Of a stretch of DNA of 64,000 nt, positions 32,195 through 44,289 are shown in pieces. The position numbers were made by a program, and so were the translations under genes. This DNA comes from Ursus arctos (taxonomy: Eukaryota > Chordata > Mammalia > Carnivora > Ursidae), in the NCBI RefSeq assembly GCF_023065955.2, contig NW_026622963.1, positions 9,679,001-9,743,000 on the forward strand, written 5' to 3'. The notes under the pieces were generated by a model, which searched no databases, was not told the DNA's origin, and was given only the letters and a program-made list of their open reading frames with translations. The first letter of the stretch is position 1. Every line of letters starts with the position of its first letter.

Positions 32195-34085
32195 CAACTC
32201 CATAAATTTCTATAAAATTAATTTCAATTACAGTCTCCACCAGATTGCTTTTTAATTGGATTAGATTATTTTAAAATTCATTTGGAAAGAATAAAGTACC
32301 TATGAATAGCCAATAACGTAGGAAGGAGTACGCTAAGGGTACACTTGGCTTACCAGATATCGGAAGACACCATAAAGCTACCATGATCAAACCCATATGA
32401 AATTAGCATAGGAATAGACAAAGGAGCCAGTGTAACTGACTAGAAAATCCAGGAATAGAAACCTGTTTATTGGGGGGTGGGGGAATGGGATAGACCGGTG
32501 ATGGGTAGTAAGGAGGGCACGTATTGCATGGTGCACTGGGTGTTATACACAACTAATGAATCATTGAGCCTTACGTCGGAAACCAGGGACGTACTGTATG
32601 GTGACTAACATATATAATAAAAAATCATTAAAAAAAAAGAAACCTGTTTATAAGAATAGAACATAATAAAGGTGAAATTTAGTGATAAAAGGATGAATAT
32701 ATAAGAAATGTTGCTGATGTTATCTACCAGGGAAAAAGCTAGACCCCGATTTTACACCATTTACAAAAACAAGTGCCAAGTAGATTAAATGCTGAAATGT
32801 AGTTGGTACTTTAAGAACTCTAACATAAATACAGAATATTGTTAATTTTGTCCTCCTGCCAAATGAAGACATATGGCTGATTTCATCACAGTCAGAACTT
32901 ATAGTGCACATTCTTAATCCCTTTGCTTTAAAAATCCCATTTCATGACTGGGCTCAGAGTATTGAAGCCCAAGCAGAACAAGGAGGGAGTCTGGTGGGTA
33001 GAGGTGGACTGGTGCTGGTCAAGAGTGAGGTGTTGGAGCGTAAGCACAAGGAAGGTTTCCATAGGGTGATGGGGATGTGGCAGTAGCCACCCAGCTGGGA
33101 TGTCAGAGTCCAAGCCAGGTAAGGAGAGAGTTCAAGGAGGGGCAGGATAGTGGTGACGCAGAAGATACAAAGGGATTGATCAAATAAGTAAATATGTCAA
33201 GGATGATGGAATAATAGGAACCAAATTTCTCACTATCAAAAATGAAAGGACAAATATAGTCATGGAGAAACCAGAAAAACCCTGTGGTCTTGGGTTGGAA
33301 TTGGAATGGTTTTCATTTAACATAAATAGGTAGTAATGTATGCATAACTATATGTATGTATATCTAAAACATATATTCCCTTGATCTGTCCACTGAGAGA
33401 CTGGGAACAACATTATGCCGAAGCAAGAAGTCTACTTAGCGCTGAGATCTTAGATTCTGAGTGCTGAGAAGCCTGCAAGAGACCGTCTTAATCAAGTAAA
33501 TCAAGTAATCAAAGTTAACGTCACAAGTAATGCACCAAATTGAAATTGTCCATCACCTGATAAGATGCAACGGGAAGGTATTCCTGCCAGAGTGCATAAC
33601 TTGAATCTAGACATGACGAACCATCAGACAAACTCAGATTGAGGGACAGTCTACAAAACACCTGGCCTGTCACCATCAAAAGTGGTTGTACTGGTCAAGG
33701 AAAGACTGAGGAAATGTTCCAGACTAAAGGAAACCAAACAGGGATGAAAACCAAAAACTGGTGATCCTGAGTTGGCTTCTTTTGCAAGGCCATTTTTGGG
33801 ACCATTGGTGAAATTTGGGTAAAACTTGGTGAAACGTGCTCTGGGGGTTCGATTGCAGTAACGCATCATTGTCAACATCCTGGTTTTGATGGTTGCGTCG
33901 TACGTATGTCAGAGGATGTTGTTGATTGTAGGAAATACACACAGCAAGGTATCTGCATGGGTGCCAGGGCATGTTGCTGGCAACGTACTCTTAAATAGCT
34001 CAGGACAAAAAAGTTCTTTGTACCAGTCTTGCAGTTCTTTAAGTTTGACATTATTTCAAGATGAAAAGAAAGGGAAAATCTTGTT
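32195..34085 (+). mobile_element. Old L1 (L1M) ORF2 end and 3'UTR
   Basis: ORF2 C-terminal remnants ('accataaagctaccatgatc' near 32,371). Then 3'UTR text 'caaacccagattgagggaca'-like near 33,630, 'gttccagactaaaggaaacc' and 'ttgacattatttcaagatg' at the end. The same 3'UTR type recurs at 48,955-50,272. A short L1 tail was inserted at 32,471-32,637. Confidence 0.7.
32471..32637 (+). mobile_element. Truncated carnivoran L1 3' tail with 14-bp TSD
   Basis: A 167-bp 3' piece ('ggtgatgggtagtaaggaggg', 'gtgcactgggtgttatacac', poly-A). 'agaaacctgtttat' at 32,457-32,470 and 32,638-32,651 is a perfect target duplication, so this is a complete, heavily 5'-truncated L1 insertion in an older L1. Confidence 0.92.
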
Positions 34086-34261
34086 TTAACCATTGATCCC
34101 AAGGAGGAAAAAAAAAAAAGAAACATAAAACAAAACTGCACAGGTACAATTCGAATTTACATTTTTGTGTAACCCTATACACACTTCAATACAAAATAAT
34201 GGCAACTTCTAGAAAGAACGATTTGATGTATTCCTAGAAAGAAAGGAGTAATTGACATAGT
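34086..34261. other. Unassigned AT-rich spacer
   Basis: An A-run near 34,109 may be the tail of the preceding L1. Otherwise nothing is seen before the ERVL remnant. Confidence 0.3.
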
Positions 34262-36602
34262 AGGCCAATCTGTGATCATCCATACTAGTAATCCATATTA
34301 TCCATGCTAGTATAATTCCAAATACCTGTGGCGCACCACTGCTGTTGTACTGATTCAACGAACGTCCTCTGCCCTGGAGAATGGCACCCTATCTTCGCAG
34401 AGCATTGCTTCGGCTTCAGCTGTGCCTTCAGCACACTGCCCCAACAGTCTATGGGGCAAGCATTTCTTGTATCAGGTATAGCCCAGGACGTGACCCTTAA
34501 TACCATGGCTCTGGGCCTATTCCCACAACACTTTCGCTGTTAAGTGGGCCCCTGACCTGATATACTTCTGTGAGAGTCTGTGATAGTGGGTCAGATATTC
34601 CATAAGCCCTCGGTGAGTGGTGCTGACCAAGACCTCGTGGGGAGGAAAGCAATTCCATACCTGGAATATATATGTCTGTTCCTTCGAGAATGAACCATTG
34701 GCACTTCCACGATAGAAAGGATCCTCTGTGCTCTGGGCCTGCTTCAGGCCACACTCAGAGCTGTCAGTCTCTCCTGCTGTAGACTGCAGTGGGATCCCCA
34801 GGTGTATGATATGCTCAAAACCTGCAGAATCCCCCAGGGGGTGGGTTTTCTTGCGGTAGATATAAGATGGGGGTAATGTATCTTCTACTTTGGAGGGGAG
34901 TCGTCCTGCCCCAGTGCCTGGACTCCTCAAAATTTTATGCATGTAGAAGGCCCTGAATCTTCACAGAGCTCCCTCTGGAGTGTGTGCGCCTTACCAAAGC
35001 CACCAGTTTTCTGTTCACTCTTGCTCATCTGGCCCGTTGATGGAATGCCACTGAAGCGGTGTATCAGTATGGTACTCTGCAGTATGTCCAGATATCCAGA
35101 TCTCTTCAGACGATGTTATGACATAGCATAGGAAACATAACCCCGGGGCGAAACTTTAAGTGTATATCGTTGTCCATTCAATGTAAATGCTAATTTTTTT
35201 GTCTGTCCCTTTCTATCTGATTGGGATAGGAAAGAACACATTCACCAAAGCAGTGGGTGCATAGCATGCACCCGAGACCAGAGTAACCTGCTCCAGCAAA
35301 TAGACCACATCTGGCACAGCAGCTGTAGTCAGGGCTGGGGTACCTGGTTGAGCTCGTGGTTGTCTATAGTCACCTGCCAGGATTCTGGGTTCTGCAGGGG
35401 TTAGAATCGTGAATTTAACAGATATGCGATGGAAACCAGCTTCCCTGCATCCTTTATATCCTCAAGGATGGAACTAATCTCTGTTGTCTTTACTCTCAGC
35501 ACTTTTCTTTGTGGACCCCAGGAACAAATGAACCCCTATTATGTATTCAGGGACTGAGAAATGACCATTGAGTGGGTCCGAGAACCCAGTGGACCCTTGT
35601 AAGCCAATCCTAAGACAGGATTCTGCTTATTACCTGGCCCCATGTGTCTCCCCAGCTCTAACTGGGAGCAGGCAGATGATACTTCAGATATCCAGTATCA
35701 GTGTCAACACAGACCCTGTATCCAACAGACCTTGATATGTCTGGGCATTCTCCCTTTGCCAGTGAAGTTACCCAAGTAAATGGCCATAGATCTCTTCGGG
35801 AAAGGACTGGCGGGATCATTAGCATGTATTCTTGATCTAGGGTTGAGGATCCTTCCTCCTACCGACCTAGCCAGTTCCTTAGTCACAGTCTGAAAATTGT
35901 CTCAACTCTGGACTCTGAGAAGGGATTGGGACTTTTTCAGGAATCTAGAGCCTCCAGCCTTCCAGTCACCTATCCTTAATATTTTCCACTGGTACAGTCT
36001 GAGTAGTACCCTTGACAGTTGTCCATCTGTTTTGCCTCTAGGGATGCTCTGCTGGATTATCCATCTCCATAACTCCCTGTGGGCCAGGTCCTCCTGGCTG
36101 TCACTCCAGCCTTACCAGCCATTATGAGAATTGTCATTCCCTCACTTCTAGAAGCTAAGCACTGCCACTTGGCCTTTGTTGTTTTAGGGTCCAATTGTCC
36201 CCACTGCTATCAGTGAGCCAAGTTCTGTAACAGTATCTTCCATCATCAGCCCTGGTCTATGGAGGAGAGCCACCACTTACTTTTTTTAGAGATTCTGGTC
36301 GGCCTCTCACCAGCAAATTCTCATGGCCTTGGTAAGTAGTGTGTCTTTTGGTTCTTTCCATGGAACATAATTTTCTGGCAGGTCTTCTGGTTATCCATAG
36401 TCCATTCTGGCATACCTACTTCCCTGAGTCTTGTAATCCCACCTGCAACATCTTCTTTAGGAATTTAAACACTTAAACTTTCTTTAGCATGGGTCATCAT
36501 CACTTTTTACACTCTTGCAAGATCCATCCTAGTGGTGACTTTGCACTATCTCCTGGTCCTTGCCAGGATACTGAGTCCTGTAACTTGAAAGAGGGGTCCC
36601 AA
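34262..36602 (-). pseudogene. ERVL-type provirus internal region, 3' part (protease to integrase), decayed
   Basis: The minus strand encodes the retroviral aspartic-protease active-site motif LLDTGS at 35,711-35,728, followed by a block near 34,350-34,560 that resembles the integrase core of ERVL-type pol. Only about 1.2 kb separates them, too little for reverse transcriptase and RNase H, so an internal deletion is inferred. All frames are broken; the longest open block is 141 codons (34,517-34,942). The 3' LTR was not recognised. Confidence 0.6.
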
Positions 36603-37577
36603 ATTTATTCCTTGGTTTGCAAGGGTGGTTCAATATTTGCAAATCAATCAACGTGGTACACCGCATTAATAAAAGAAAGGAGAAAAAACAGGTGATCATT
36701 TCAATAGATGCAGAAAAAAATTCAACAAAGTACCACATCCATTCATGATAAAAAAAAAAAAAAGTCCTCAACAAAGTAGGTTTAGAGGGAATATACCTCA
36801 ACATAATAAAGGCATATATGAAAAACCCACAGCTAACATCATCCTCAATGGGGAAACTCTGACAGCTTTTCTTCTCTGGTCAGGAAAAAGACAGAGATGT
36901 GCACTTCTACCAATTTTATTCAACATAGTACTGGAAGTCCTAGCACCAGCGAACAGACAGTGCAAAGAAATAAAAGGCATCCAAATTGGCAAGGAAGAAG
37001 TAAAACTTTCACTATTTGCAGATGACATGCTACTATATATAGAAACTCTGAAAACTCCACCAAAAAACTGCTAGAACTGATAAATGAATTCAGTAAAGTT
37101 GCAGGATATAGAATCAACATAGAGAAATCTGTTGCATTTCTCTATACCAATAATGAAGCAGTAGAAAGAGAAATTAAGGAATCAATCCCATTTACAACAG
37201 AACCAAAAACTATAAGATATCTAGGAATAAACCTAACCAAAGAGGTGAAAGATCTGTACTCTGAAAACTATAAACACTGATGAGAGAAATTGAAGATGAC
37301 ACGAACAAATGGAAAGACATTCCATGCTCATGGATTGGAAGGACAAATATTGTTAAAATATCTATACTACTCAAAACAATCTACAGATTTAATGCAATCC
37401 CTATCAAAATATCAACAGCAATTTTCACCAACCTAGAACAAACAATCCTAAGATATGTATGGAACTACAAAAGACTCTGAATAGCCAAAGCAATCTTGAA
37501 AAAGAAAAGCAAAGCTGGAGGCATCACAATTCTGGACTTTAGGTTATATTGCAAAGCTGTAGTGATCAAAACAGTGT

Positions 37578-37731
37578 GGGGGCGCCTGGGTGGCTCAGTT
37601 GGTCAAGTGTCCAACTCTTGATTTTGGCTCAGGTCATGATCTCAGTGTTGAGATCTCAAGCCCTGCATCAGGCTCCATGCTGAGAGTGGAGCCTGCTTAA
37701 GATTCTCTTTCTCCCTCCGTCCCTCTAAAAA
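37578..37731 (+). mobile_element. Can-SINE in L1
   Basis: 'gggcgcctgggtggctcagttgg' head, short body and tail 'ctctaaaaaaagg'. 'acagtgtgg' precedes and 'acaatatgg' follows, matching the split L1 text. Confidence 0.9.
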
Positions 37732-38653
37732 AAGGACAATATGGTACTCGCACAAAAATAGACACATAGAGCAATGGAACAGAATAGAAAACCCAGAAAT
37801 GAACCCACAGCTATCTGGTCAATTAATCTTCAACAAAAGAGGCAACAATATCCAATGGGAAAGAGACGGTCTCTTCAAGAAATGGTGTTGGGAACACTGA
37901 ACAGCAACACGCAGAAGAATGAAACTAGACCACTTTCTTACACCACACACAAAAATAAACTCAAAATGGATTAAAGACCTAAATGTGAGACCTAAAATCA
38001 TAAAAATCCTAGAAGAGAACACAGGCCGTAATTTCTTTAACATCAGCTATAGCAACTTCTCTCTAGATTTATCTCCAGAGGCAAGGGAAACAAAAGCAAA
38101 AATAAACTATTGAGATACATCAAAATAAAAAGCTTCTGCACAGCGAAGGAAACAATCAACAAAATTAAAAGGCAACCTACAGAATGGGAGAAGATATTTA
38201 CAAATGACATATGTAATAAAGGGTTAGTATCGGAAACGTATAAAGAACTTATGAAACTCAACACCCAAAAAATGAATAATCCAATTTAAAAATGGGCGGA
38301 AGACATGAATAGACATTTTTCCAAAGAAGACATACAGATTTCCAAAGAAGACAACAGACACAAGAAAAGATGCTAAGCATCACTCATCATCAGGGAAATA
38401 CAAAGCTACAGTGACATATCACCTCACACCTCTCAGAACGGCTAAAATCAACAACACAAGAAACAACAGATGTTGGCAAGAATGTGGAGAAAAAGGAACC
38501 CACTCTCTTGCACTGTTGATGGGAATGCAAACTGGTGCAGCCGCTCTGGAAAACAGTATGGAGTTTCCTCAGAAAGTTAAAAATAGAACTTCTCTACTAT
38601 CCAGTAATCACAGTACTAGGTATTAAGCCAACGAATACAAAAATACTAATTTA

Positions 38654-38847
38654 GGGGCGCCTGGGTGGCACAGCGGTTAAGCATCTGCCTTCGGCTGAGG
38701 GTGTGATCCCAGCGTTCTGGGATCGAGCCCCACATCAGGCTCCTCCGTTATGAGCCTGCTTCTTCCTCTCCCACTCCCCCTGCTTGTGTTCCCTCTGTCG
38801 CTGGCTGTCTCTCTCTCTGTCAAATAAATAAATAAAAATCTTTAAAA
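38654..38847 (+). mobile_element. Can-SINE, ursid-type, 14-bp perfect TSD
   Basis: 'ggggcgcctgggtggcacagcg' head and 'aggctcctccgttatgagcc' body. 'aaaatactaattta' at 38,640-38,653 and 38,848-38,861 is identical on both sides. Clearly younger than the host L1. Confidence 0.96.
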
Positions 38848-39390
38848 AAAATACTAATTTAAAGGGATACATGCACCCCGATGTTTATAGCAGCATTATC
38901 TACAATAGCCAAATTATGAAAATAGCCCAAGTGTCCATCGACAGATGAATGGATAAAGAAGATGTGGTATATATATACAATAGGATATTACTCAGGGATA
39001 AAAAAAGGAAGGAAATCTTGCCATTTGCAATGACATGAATAGAACTAGAGAGTATTATGCTAAGCAAAATAAGTCAGAGAAAGACAAATAAACCATTATG
39101 ATCTCACTCATATGTGGAATTCAAGAAACAGAAACAAATTTAAGAAACAAATGAGCAAAGGGAAAGAGAGAGAGAGGAACCAAGAAACAGACTCTTAACT
39201 TTAGAGAACAAACTGGTGGTCGCCAGAGAGGAGGTGGGTGGGGAATAAGGTAAACAAGTGATGGGGATTAAGGAGCGCGTGTGCTGTGATGAGCACCAGG
39301 TGATGCACCCAGGTGCTGAATCACTATATTGCACACCTGAAACTAATATTACACTGTGTTAACTAACCGGCATTTAAATAAAAACTTTAA

Positions 39391-39594
39391 GGGCACCTGG
39401 GTGGCAGAGTCGATTAAGCGTCCAACTCTTGGTTTCGGCTCAGGTCGTGATCTCAGGGGTCGTGAGATGCAGCCCCATGTGGGGTTCTCAGCATGGAGTC
39501 TGCTTGGGATTCTCTCTCCCTCTCCCTCTCCCCCACCCCCATCTCCGGAACAAATAAATACATTTTTTTAAAAAACTAAAAAAAAAAAAAAAGT
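39391..39594 (+). mobile_element. Can-SINE at the L1 tail
   Basis: 'gggcacctgggtggcagagtc' head, 'ggtttcggctcaggtcgtg', and a tail followed by a 15-A run. It landed in the A-rich end of the truncated L1. Confidence 0.9.
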
Positions 39595-40513
39595 AGGTAT
39601 TTGATCCAAAATTGGGTACATGTAAAAGAGAGAGAGAAGGGGGGGGATCGATGAACTCTTCTTTCCTGATTTTACGTCCCTTCCCCCTCCAACAAGCACC
39701 CTCAGAATCCTGTCCCACGTGCATTCCCTCTGGCTCCTCCAGTTCATACTGGCTGGCCTCGCCGCTCCTCTGGGGCAGAGTCCCTTTCCTCCCATATCGG
39801 GCCACACTGGGCCGAATCACTTCCATGCGGGGTTAGGCTGCCGCTCATCTCGTGTAGGCCTCGTGGCTGGGAAGGGGTCCCTGTTGCTTTGTGAGGGAAA
39901 GCCATCTGCATTGTCTCCCAGCACAGAGGGAGCGCTGGCTCTCACTAGGGAGAAGTGGGCTACTTCTGGAGGCTCAGAAGATTCAGAGGAATTTGTGGCG
40001 CTAAAATCTTCAGGAGCAAACACCCAGATATCTCCATTCCATGTGTCAGAATCTCAGGTTTTTCCAACCAGGACCCTGACTTTGGCATAAGAGATCTGCC
40101 TTATTTGGGAACGTAACTGTCTTTGAAATCAGTCACTCAGACTAGTAAATCCCGGGCTGAGTCCCTAGCTTCTCTGCCCCTCCACTGCAGGAGGTGTGGG
40201 CTTCTCTCTATGAACCGAAGAGGCCCTCTGGTTTTCAGATCCAGCATTATCCTGTCGCACATCCGCGGAGCTTAGCAATAGCTCTCCAGTTCCATCATCC
40301 TTATAGCTACCATCTCATCTCCTATGTACATCTCAGGCATCTGGTACCTCGTGCCCTCCAGAGCATTCCATCCTATTGGTTCACTCTCCCAATTCACCAC
40401 TGGCTGTACTCCGCCTACCTCCAGTGATGGGTCCTCGTTGTCAGATGGGTGGCGATCCAGCTCCAAAACCCCATCTTATCACCAGCTTTCTCATCCAGTT
40501 TTGGTACCAACTG
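39595..40513 (-). pseudogene. ERVL-type provirus internal region, 5' part (leader and gag-like), decayed
   Basis: It lies immediately downstream (minus strand) of the 5' LTR and primer-binding site, where leader and gag belong. Frames are broken; the longest open blocks (about 112-123 codons) overlap a GA-rich and C-rich region and are not intact gag. Together with 34,262-36,602 it makes one provirus split by the L1 at 36,603. Confidence 0.5.
40494..40511 (-). other. Retroviral primer-binding site, tRNA-Leu-like
   Basis: On the minus strand, two bases after the LTR end, 'TGGTACCAAAACTGGAT' begins. The first eight bases match the complement of a tRNA-Leu(UAA) 3' end including CCA, and the rest is partly matched. 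Leucine-tRNA priming is the hallmark that names ERVL. Confidence 0.65.
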
Positions 40514-40904
40514 TCAGAAGGTCAAGTTCTTGAGAGTTGATGCTGAGATGGAGTTTGGGATGTAAAAATCTTGGTAGAGATCCACACCTATGAAAGGAAG
40601 GGAGCAAAAGCAGGATTGGGCTGAAGGAAGTCTGTGCTGCAGGGTCACCAAAGTCTCAGCCAATCAGCAGGTCAGCATGGAGGGAGAGGTCCCATCAGGG
40701 TTGTCAAGCATCAAGTCTAAATGGCTAGACCTTTATACCCCTACTTTGTTAAGTCACCAGTTGCAGCCTGCCCCAGGAAGGGCATGACCTCGGGCAAGAC
40801 GGCCCTCTGCAGGCTCTGAAAGAACTGACATTGGAGACTGTCTGCTGGCCACTATCCCTGCAGCTGGACAGCAGGTCCTTCCTTGAAGGGGGATCTGGAC
40901 AACA
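40514..40904 (-). mobile_element. ERVL-type 5' LTR
   Basis: On the minus strand it starts TGTTGTCC and ends TTCTGACA (TG...CA), 391 bp. A TATA box ('tataaag', plus-strand 40,731-40,737) lies in the middle, as in an LTR promoter. The adjacent primer-binding site fixes orientation and identity. Confidence 0.7.
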
Positions 40905-42560
40905 CATCGCCATGTGTCTCACAGTAACATGAAAGTGCATAACACTCGGTGAATTCACCCAGGTAACCACCACCCAGCTCAAGAAATCACAAAAGCCCCA
41001 TTTATCCCTGGTGTTTGTCCTTCAAGGTAACTATCCTCCTATCACCGTAGTCTCATTTACCTGCTTTTTTTTTTTTTTTAACTGTGATCAAATACACATC
41101 ACGTAAAATTTATCATCTTAACTATTTTAAGGTTACAGTTCAGTAGTGTTGAATACATTCCCATTGTTGTGCAACGAATCTCCAGAACTCTTTTCTTCTG
41201 GCAAAACTGACCCTCCCTCTATATGCATATATACCCATTAAACAATTTCCCATTCTCTCCTTTCCTCACCACTCACAACCACCATTGAGACCTGTCTCTG
41301 ATTTTGTCTACTCCAGGTACCTCAGATAAATGGGATCACACAGTATTTGTCTTTTTGTGGCTGGCTCATTTTACTTAGCATAACGTCCTCAAGGTTCCAT
41401 GTTGTAGCATGTGTCAAAACTTCCATCCTTTTTAAGGCTGAGCGATACTCCCTTGTGTGGGTACACCTTACTTTGTTTACCCATTCTTCTGTCAACGGAC
41501 CCTGAGGTTGCTTCCACCTTTTGGCTCTTGTGAATAATGCTGCCTTGAATGAGCGTGCTCCTTTGCCTGCTTTTGAACTTGATGTAAATGGAATGAATTA
41601 TATCACGGGTATTCTTTTGTGGTTAGTTTCTTTCCTTCAACATTATGTTTGTGAAATTCCTCCATCTTCTTGCATATAACGGGAGTTTACTCTTTCTCAT
41701 AGATATATAGTAGTCTGTTGTGTGTCACACCCTCATCCATTCTACCACCGATGGACATTTAGGTTGTTCCCAGGTTTTAGCATTTATTTATGAATAGTAC
41801 TGCCCTGAACAGTCTTGTTCGGGCCTTCTGGTATACACATGTACACGTCTCTGAGGGTATATACCTAGGAGTTCAGTGGCCGAGTCATAGGTTATATACG
41901 TGCACTGTTACTACATTCTGCCTCACAGTTGTCCAGTGGGCTGTACCCACCTCCCCTCTCCGGAGCACTGAATGAGAGTTCCAGATGTGTCACACTCTCG
42001 GCAGCACTTCACATCATCACTCGTTGTAATTTTAGCCATCCTCATTAGTATAAAGTCTATCTCATTGTGGTTTTAATTTGTACTTGCCTGATGACTAATG
42101 AGGTTGAAAAACTTCTCCCGTTCATCGGTCAGTTGCCTATCCTCTTTTTCAAAGTGCTTGCTTATGTCTTTTACCCTTTCCTTAATCAGGGTTGTCTTTT
42201 TTCTTATTGATTTTTAGTTTTGTAGTATTTGTATGTACTTTCCAAAGAGTGTTTAATTCTCCAGTGCGGTTGGCATAGTCTTGCTGCAGAACCCAGGGAT
42301 CTCTCTGGGGCTTGTCACAAATGACACACACCGTCTTCACCCATCTCCCCCGACCATGTGCATGTATATCCTTGATAAGTGTCCGTTGTCGGATGTATGG
42401 ATTGCAAATATAGGCTTCCTCCCTGTGGCTTACCGTTTTGCTCTCTTAATGGTCTTTGATGAACAGTAGTTCTTTATCTTAATAAGTTTGAATTATCGAT
42501 CTTTTTCTTTATGGTCAGTATTTTCTGTGTTCTGCTTACTAATTACTTTTAAAATATGCT
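40905..42560 (-). mobile_element. L1M 3' region with another L1 nested inside
   Basis: Reverse L1M: 'gaattcacccaggtaaccacc', 'gaacttgatgtaaatgg', 'ttggcatagtcttgctgc', 'tgatgaacagtagttctttatc'. The text is interrupted at 41,069-41,561 and resumes at the duplicated target. Confidence 0.75.
41069..41561 (-). mobile_element. Truncated L1M 3' end nested in L1M
   Basis: A T-run (reversed A-tail) at 41,065-41,079, then 'atcaaatacacatcacgtaaaa' and later 'gtgaataatgctgccttgaatg'. 'tttacctgctttt' (41,056-41,068) and 'tttgcctgctttt' (41,562-41,574) are the target duplication. 493 bp, 5'-truncated. Confidence 0.85.
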
Positions 42561-42862
42561 TAAGAATAAACATGTACCTGTTGAAATAAGAATATCCCTT
42601 TGTGGCCCGCCTAAGGTTACGTTGCGTAACACCAGTGGTCCTCAGTGGCCCATTGGATGAAATGCAGACTGGCCAATGTGAATCACATGATCGCATCCCC
42701 ACCAAGCTCCCCGGGCTCCTCTCATTGCTCCCTCCTCTGCACTTACCCCTTCAGCTATTTGCTTGACTAACCATCCAGCACTTATATCAGCAATTCTGGA
42801 AACAGTGTGCCAGGAACTATAGCAAACACTCCTCCTCTTTCCCACCAGGGCCCTGATTTTTT
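42561..42862. other. No gene; weak L2-like DNA
   Basis: 'gagccgggctcctctcattgc'-like text is vaguely L2-related. No reliable feature. Confidence 0.2.
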
Positions 42863-42973
42863 ATTTATTTATCATTTTTTTAAAGTAATCTCTACACCCG
42901 ATGTGGGGCTCGACCTCACAGCCCCGAGATCAAGGGTCACATGCTCCACTGACTGAGCCAGCCAGGTTCTCCC
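42863..42973 (-). mobile_element. Short Can-SINE
   Basis: Reversed: 'taatctctacacccgatgtgg' and 'actgactgagccagccagg'. 'ccctgatttttt' precedes and 'ccctgattttg' follows, the target duplication. Confidence 0.85.
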
Positions 42974-43489
42974 AAGACCCTGATTTTGTTCAGACATCCA
43001 CCCTCCTCCACATGGCCTCATGCATCAGGAGGGGGCATCCTGATTGCCTAATCCAATCATCGCTCCACAGTCCTCCTGCCATGGGACCGAGTTCTGGCTA
43101 AGGAAATGTGTGCAGCTCCTGGAAAAGTCATCTTTGCTCCTGCCCAAGAGAACAGGAAGAGGGGCCCCATTCATTCCTTTGGAAGTTATGGGGTCTCAGG
43201 GCAAATTACATACACTGAGCACAGAGATTGGCCTGAAAGAACCTGGGGCGTTGATTATGTCAAACGATCAGTCTGCATTTCCTTCTGACTTAAGCCCATT
43301 CGCATCAGTTTCAGTCCCTTTCAGCTGAAAGCACCTAGTGACCTGGGTGAATGACCGAACATGGACATCTTTGGTGGACTGTGATGTGCAGGGCCAGCTT
43401 CACCGGTGTGTGACCTTGCTGTCACGTGAGGCCTCATGCTTTGTAGCCCCCCACACCCCACTTGGTTTACTGTTCTGCTGTTACTGTTT
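42974..43489. other. No gene recognised
   Basis: Moderate GC; overlapping open frames of up to 94 codons at 43,044-43,328 with no domain. Possible old LTR or DNA-transposon residue, unproven. Confidence 0.25.
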
Positions 43490-43500
43490 CAAAACTCTTT

Positions 43501-43705
43501 TTTTTTTTAAGATTTTATGTATTTATTTGAGAGAGAGAGACAGAGATAGCGACAGGATAGCAAGAGAGAGCAGGAGCAGAGGGGAGAGGGAGAAGCAGGC
43601 TCCCCACTGAGCAGGGAGCCCGACACAGGACTCAATCCCAGAACCCTGGGATCATGACCTAAGCCGAAGGCAGACACTTAATGGACTGAGCCACCCAGGT
43701 GCCCC
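43501..43705 (-). mobile_element. Can-SINE
   Basis: Reversed copy: 'ttttttttttaagattttatg' through 'gactgagccacccaggtgccc'. 'tcaaaactctt' (43,490-43,500) and 'tcaaaattctt' (43,706-43,716) flank it. Confidence 0.93.
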
Positions 43706-43819
43706 TCAAAATTCTTAATAACTTATGATCAAGGGGCCCTGCATTTTCATTTTGCCCTGGGCCCCCCAAACTGTATAGCTGATCTTCGCGGCGTGACATT
43801 TCTTCTCTCTTTGTTTTTC

Positions 43820-43965
43820 TTCATCTGCCCTCTCAAGCTTTGAATCTTCACAGCTTCACCCTGGTCCAGACGCTTCATCTGTAAAACCTACCAGCTAAAC
43901 TGTAAAATGAGGAGGTTGAGCTCATCCTTCTGGATTCTTTCCAGCACTGTTAAGAATTCAGCTTT
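43820..43965 (+). repeat. MIR-family SINE fragment
   Basis: 'cttcatctgtaaaacc' then 'ctgtaaaatgaggaggttgagc' and 'ggattctttccagcactg' resemble the 3' part of MIR/MIR3 elements. The flanks (43,717-43,819 and 43,966-44,153) are unassigned. Confidence 0.5.
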
Positions 43966-44153
43966 CCCCCAACCCATTTTGGTAAGTAACGACTTTTCAG
44001 TACCCAAAAGGGACCACTACAGGCAAAATCCAAGCCCCCTGGCCTGGCACTCATCTTCTTATTCAATAAGTTGGCTGTTCGTGTCACTCTTTCAACCTCA
44101 ACCTCCATCGCTCTCCAGTGGGAATCACCCACATCGGTCAAAATGAAAACAAC

Positions 44154-44279
44154 AGAGGCACCCGGCTGGCTCAGTCAGAAGAGCATGTGACTCTTGATCT
44201 CGAGCCCCACGTTGTGAGTTCGAGCCCCTCGTTGGGTGTAGAAATGACTACAAAAGTAAATAAATAAAGCTTAAAAAAA
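44154..44279 (+). mobile_element. Short Can-SINE
   Basis: 'aggcacccggctggctcagtc' through 'gttgtgagttcgagccc' and 'cgttgggtgtagaaatgac' to 'aaataaataaagc'. Short type without CT-rich body. Confidence 0.85.
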
Positions 44280-44289
44280 GGAAAACGAT

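Larger units (their letters stand above)
36603..39390 (+). mobile_element. 5'-truncated carnivoran L1 (RT region to 3' end) inserted in the ERVL remnant
   Basis: It begins within ORF2 ('caagggtggttcaatatttgc'). It carries the RT active-site FADD codons at 37,015-37,026, runs through the C-terminal region and ends in 'cctgaaactaatattacactg'. Stops and frameshifts are frequent. It is homologous in opposite orientation to 9,209-11,700. Two SINEs (37,578 and 38,654) lie inside and one (39,391) abuts its tail. Confidence 0.88.
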
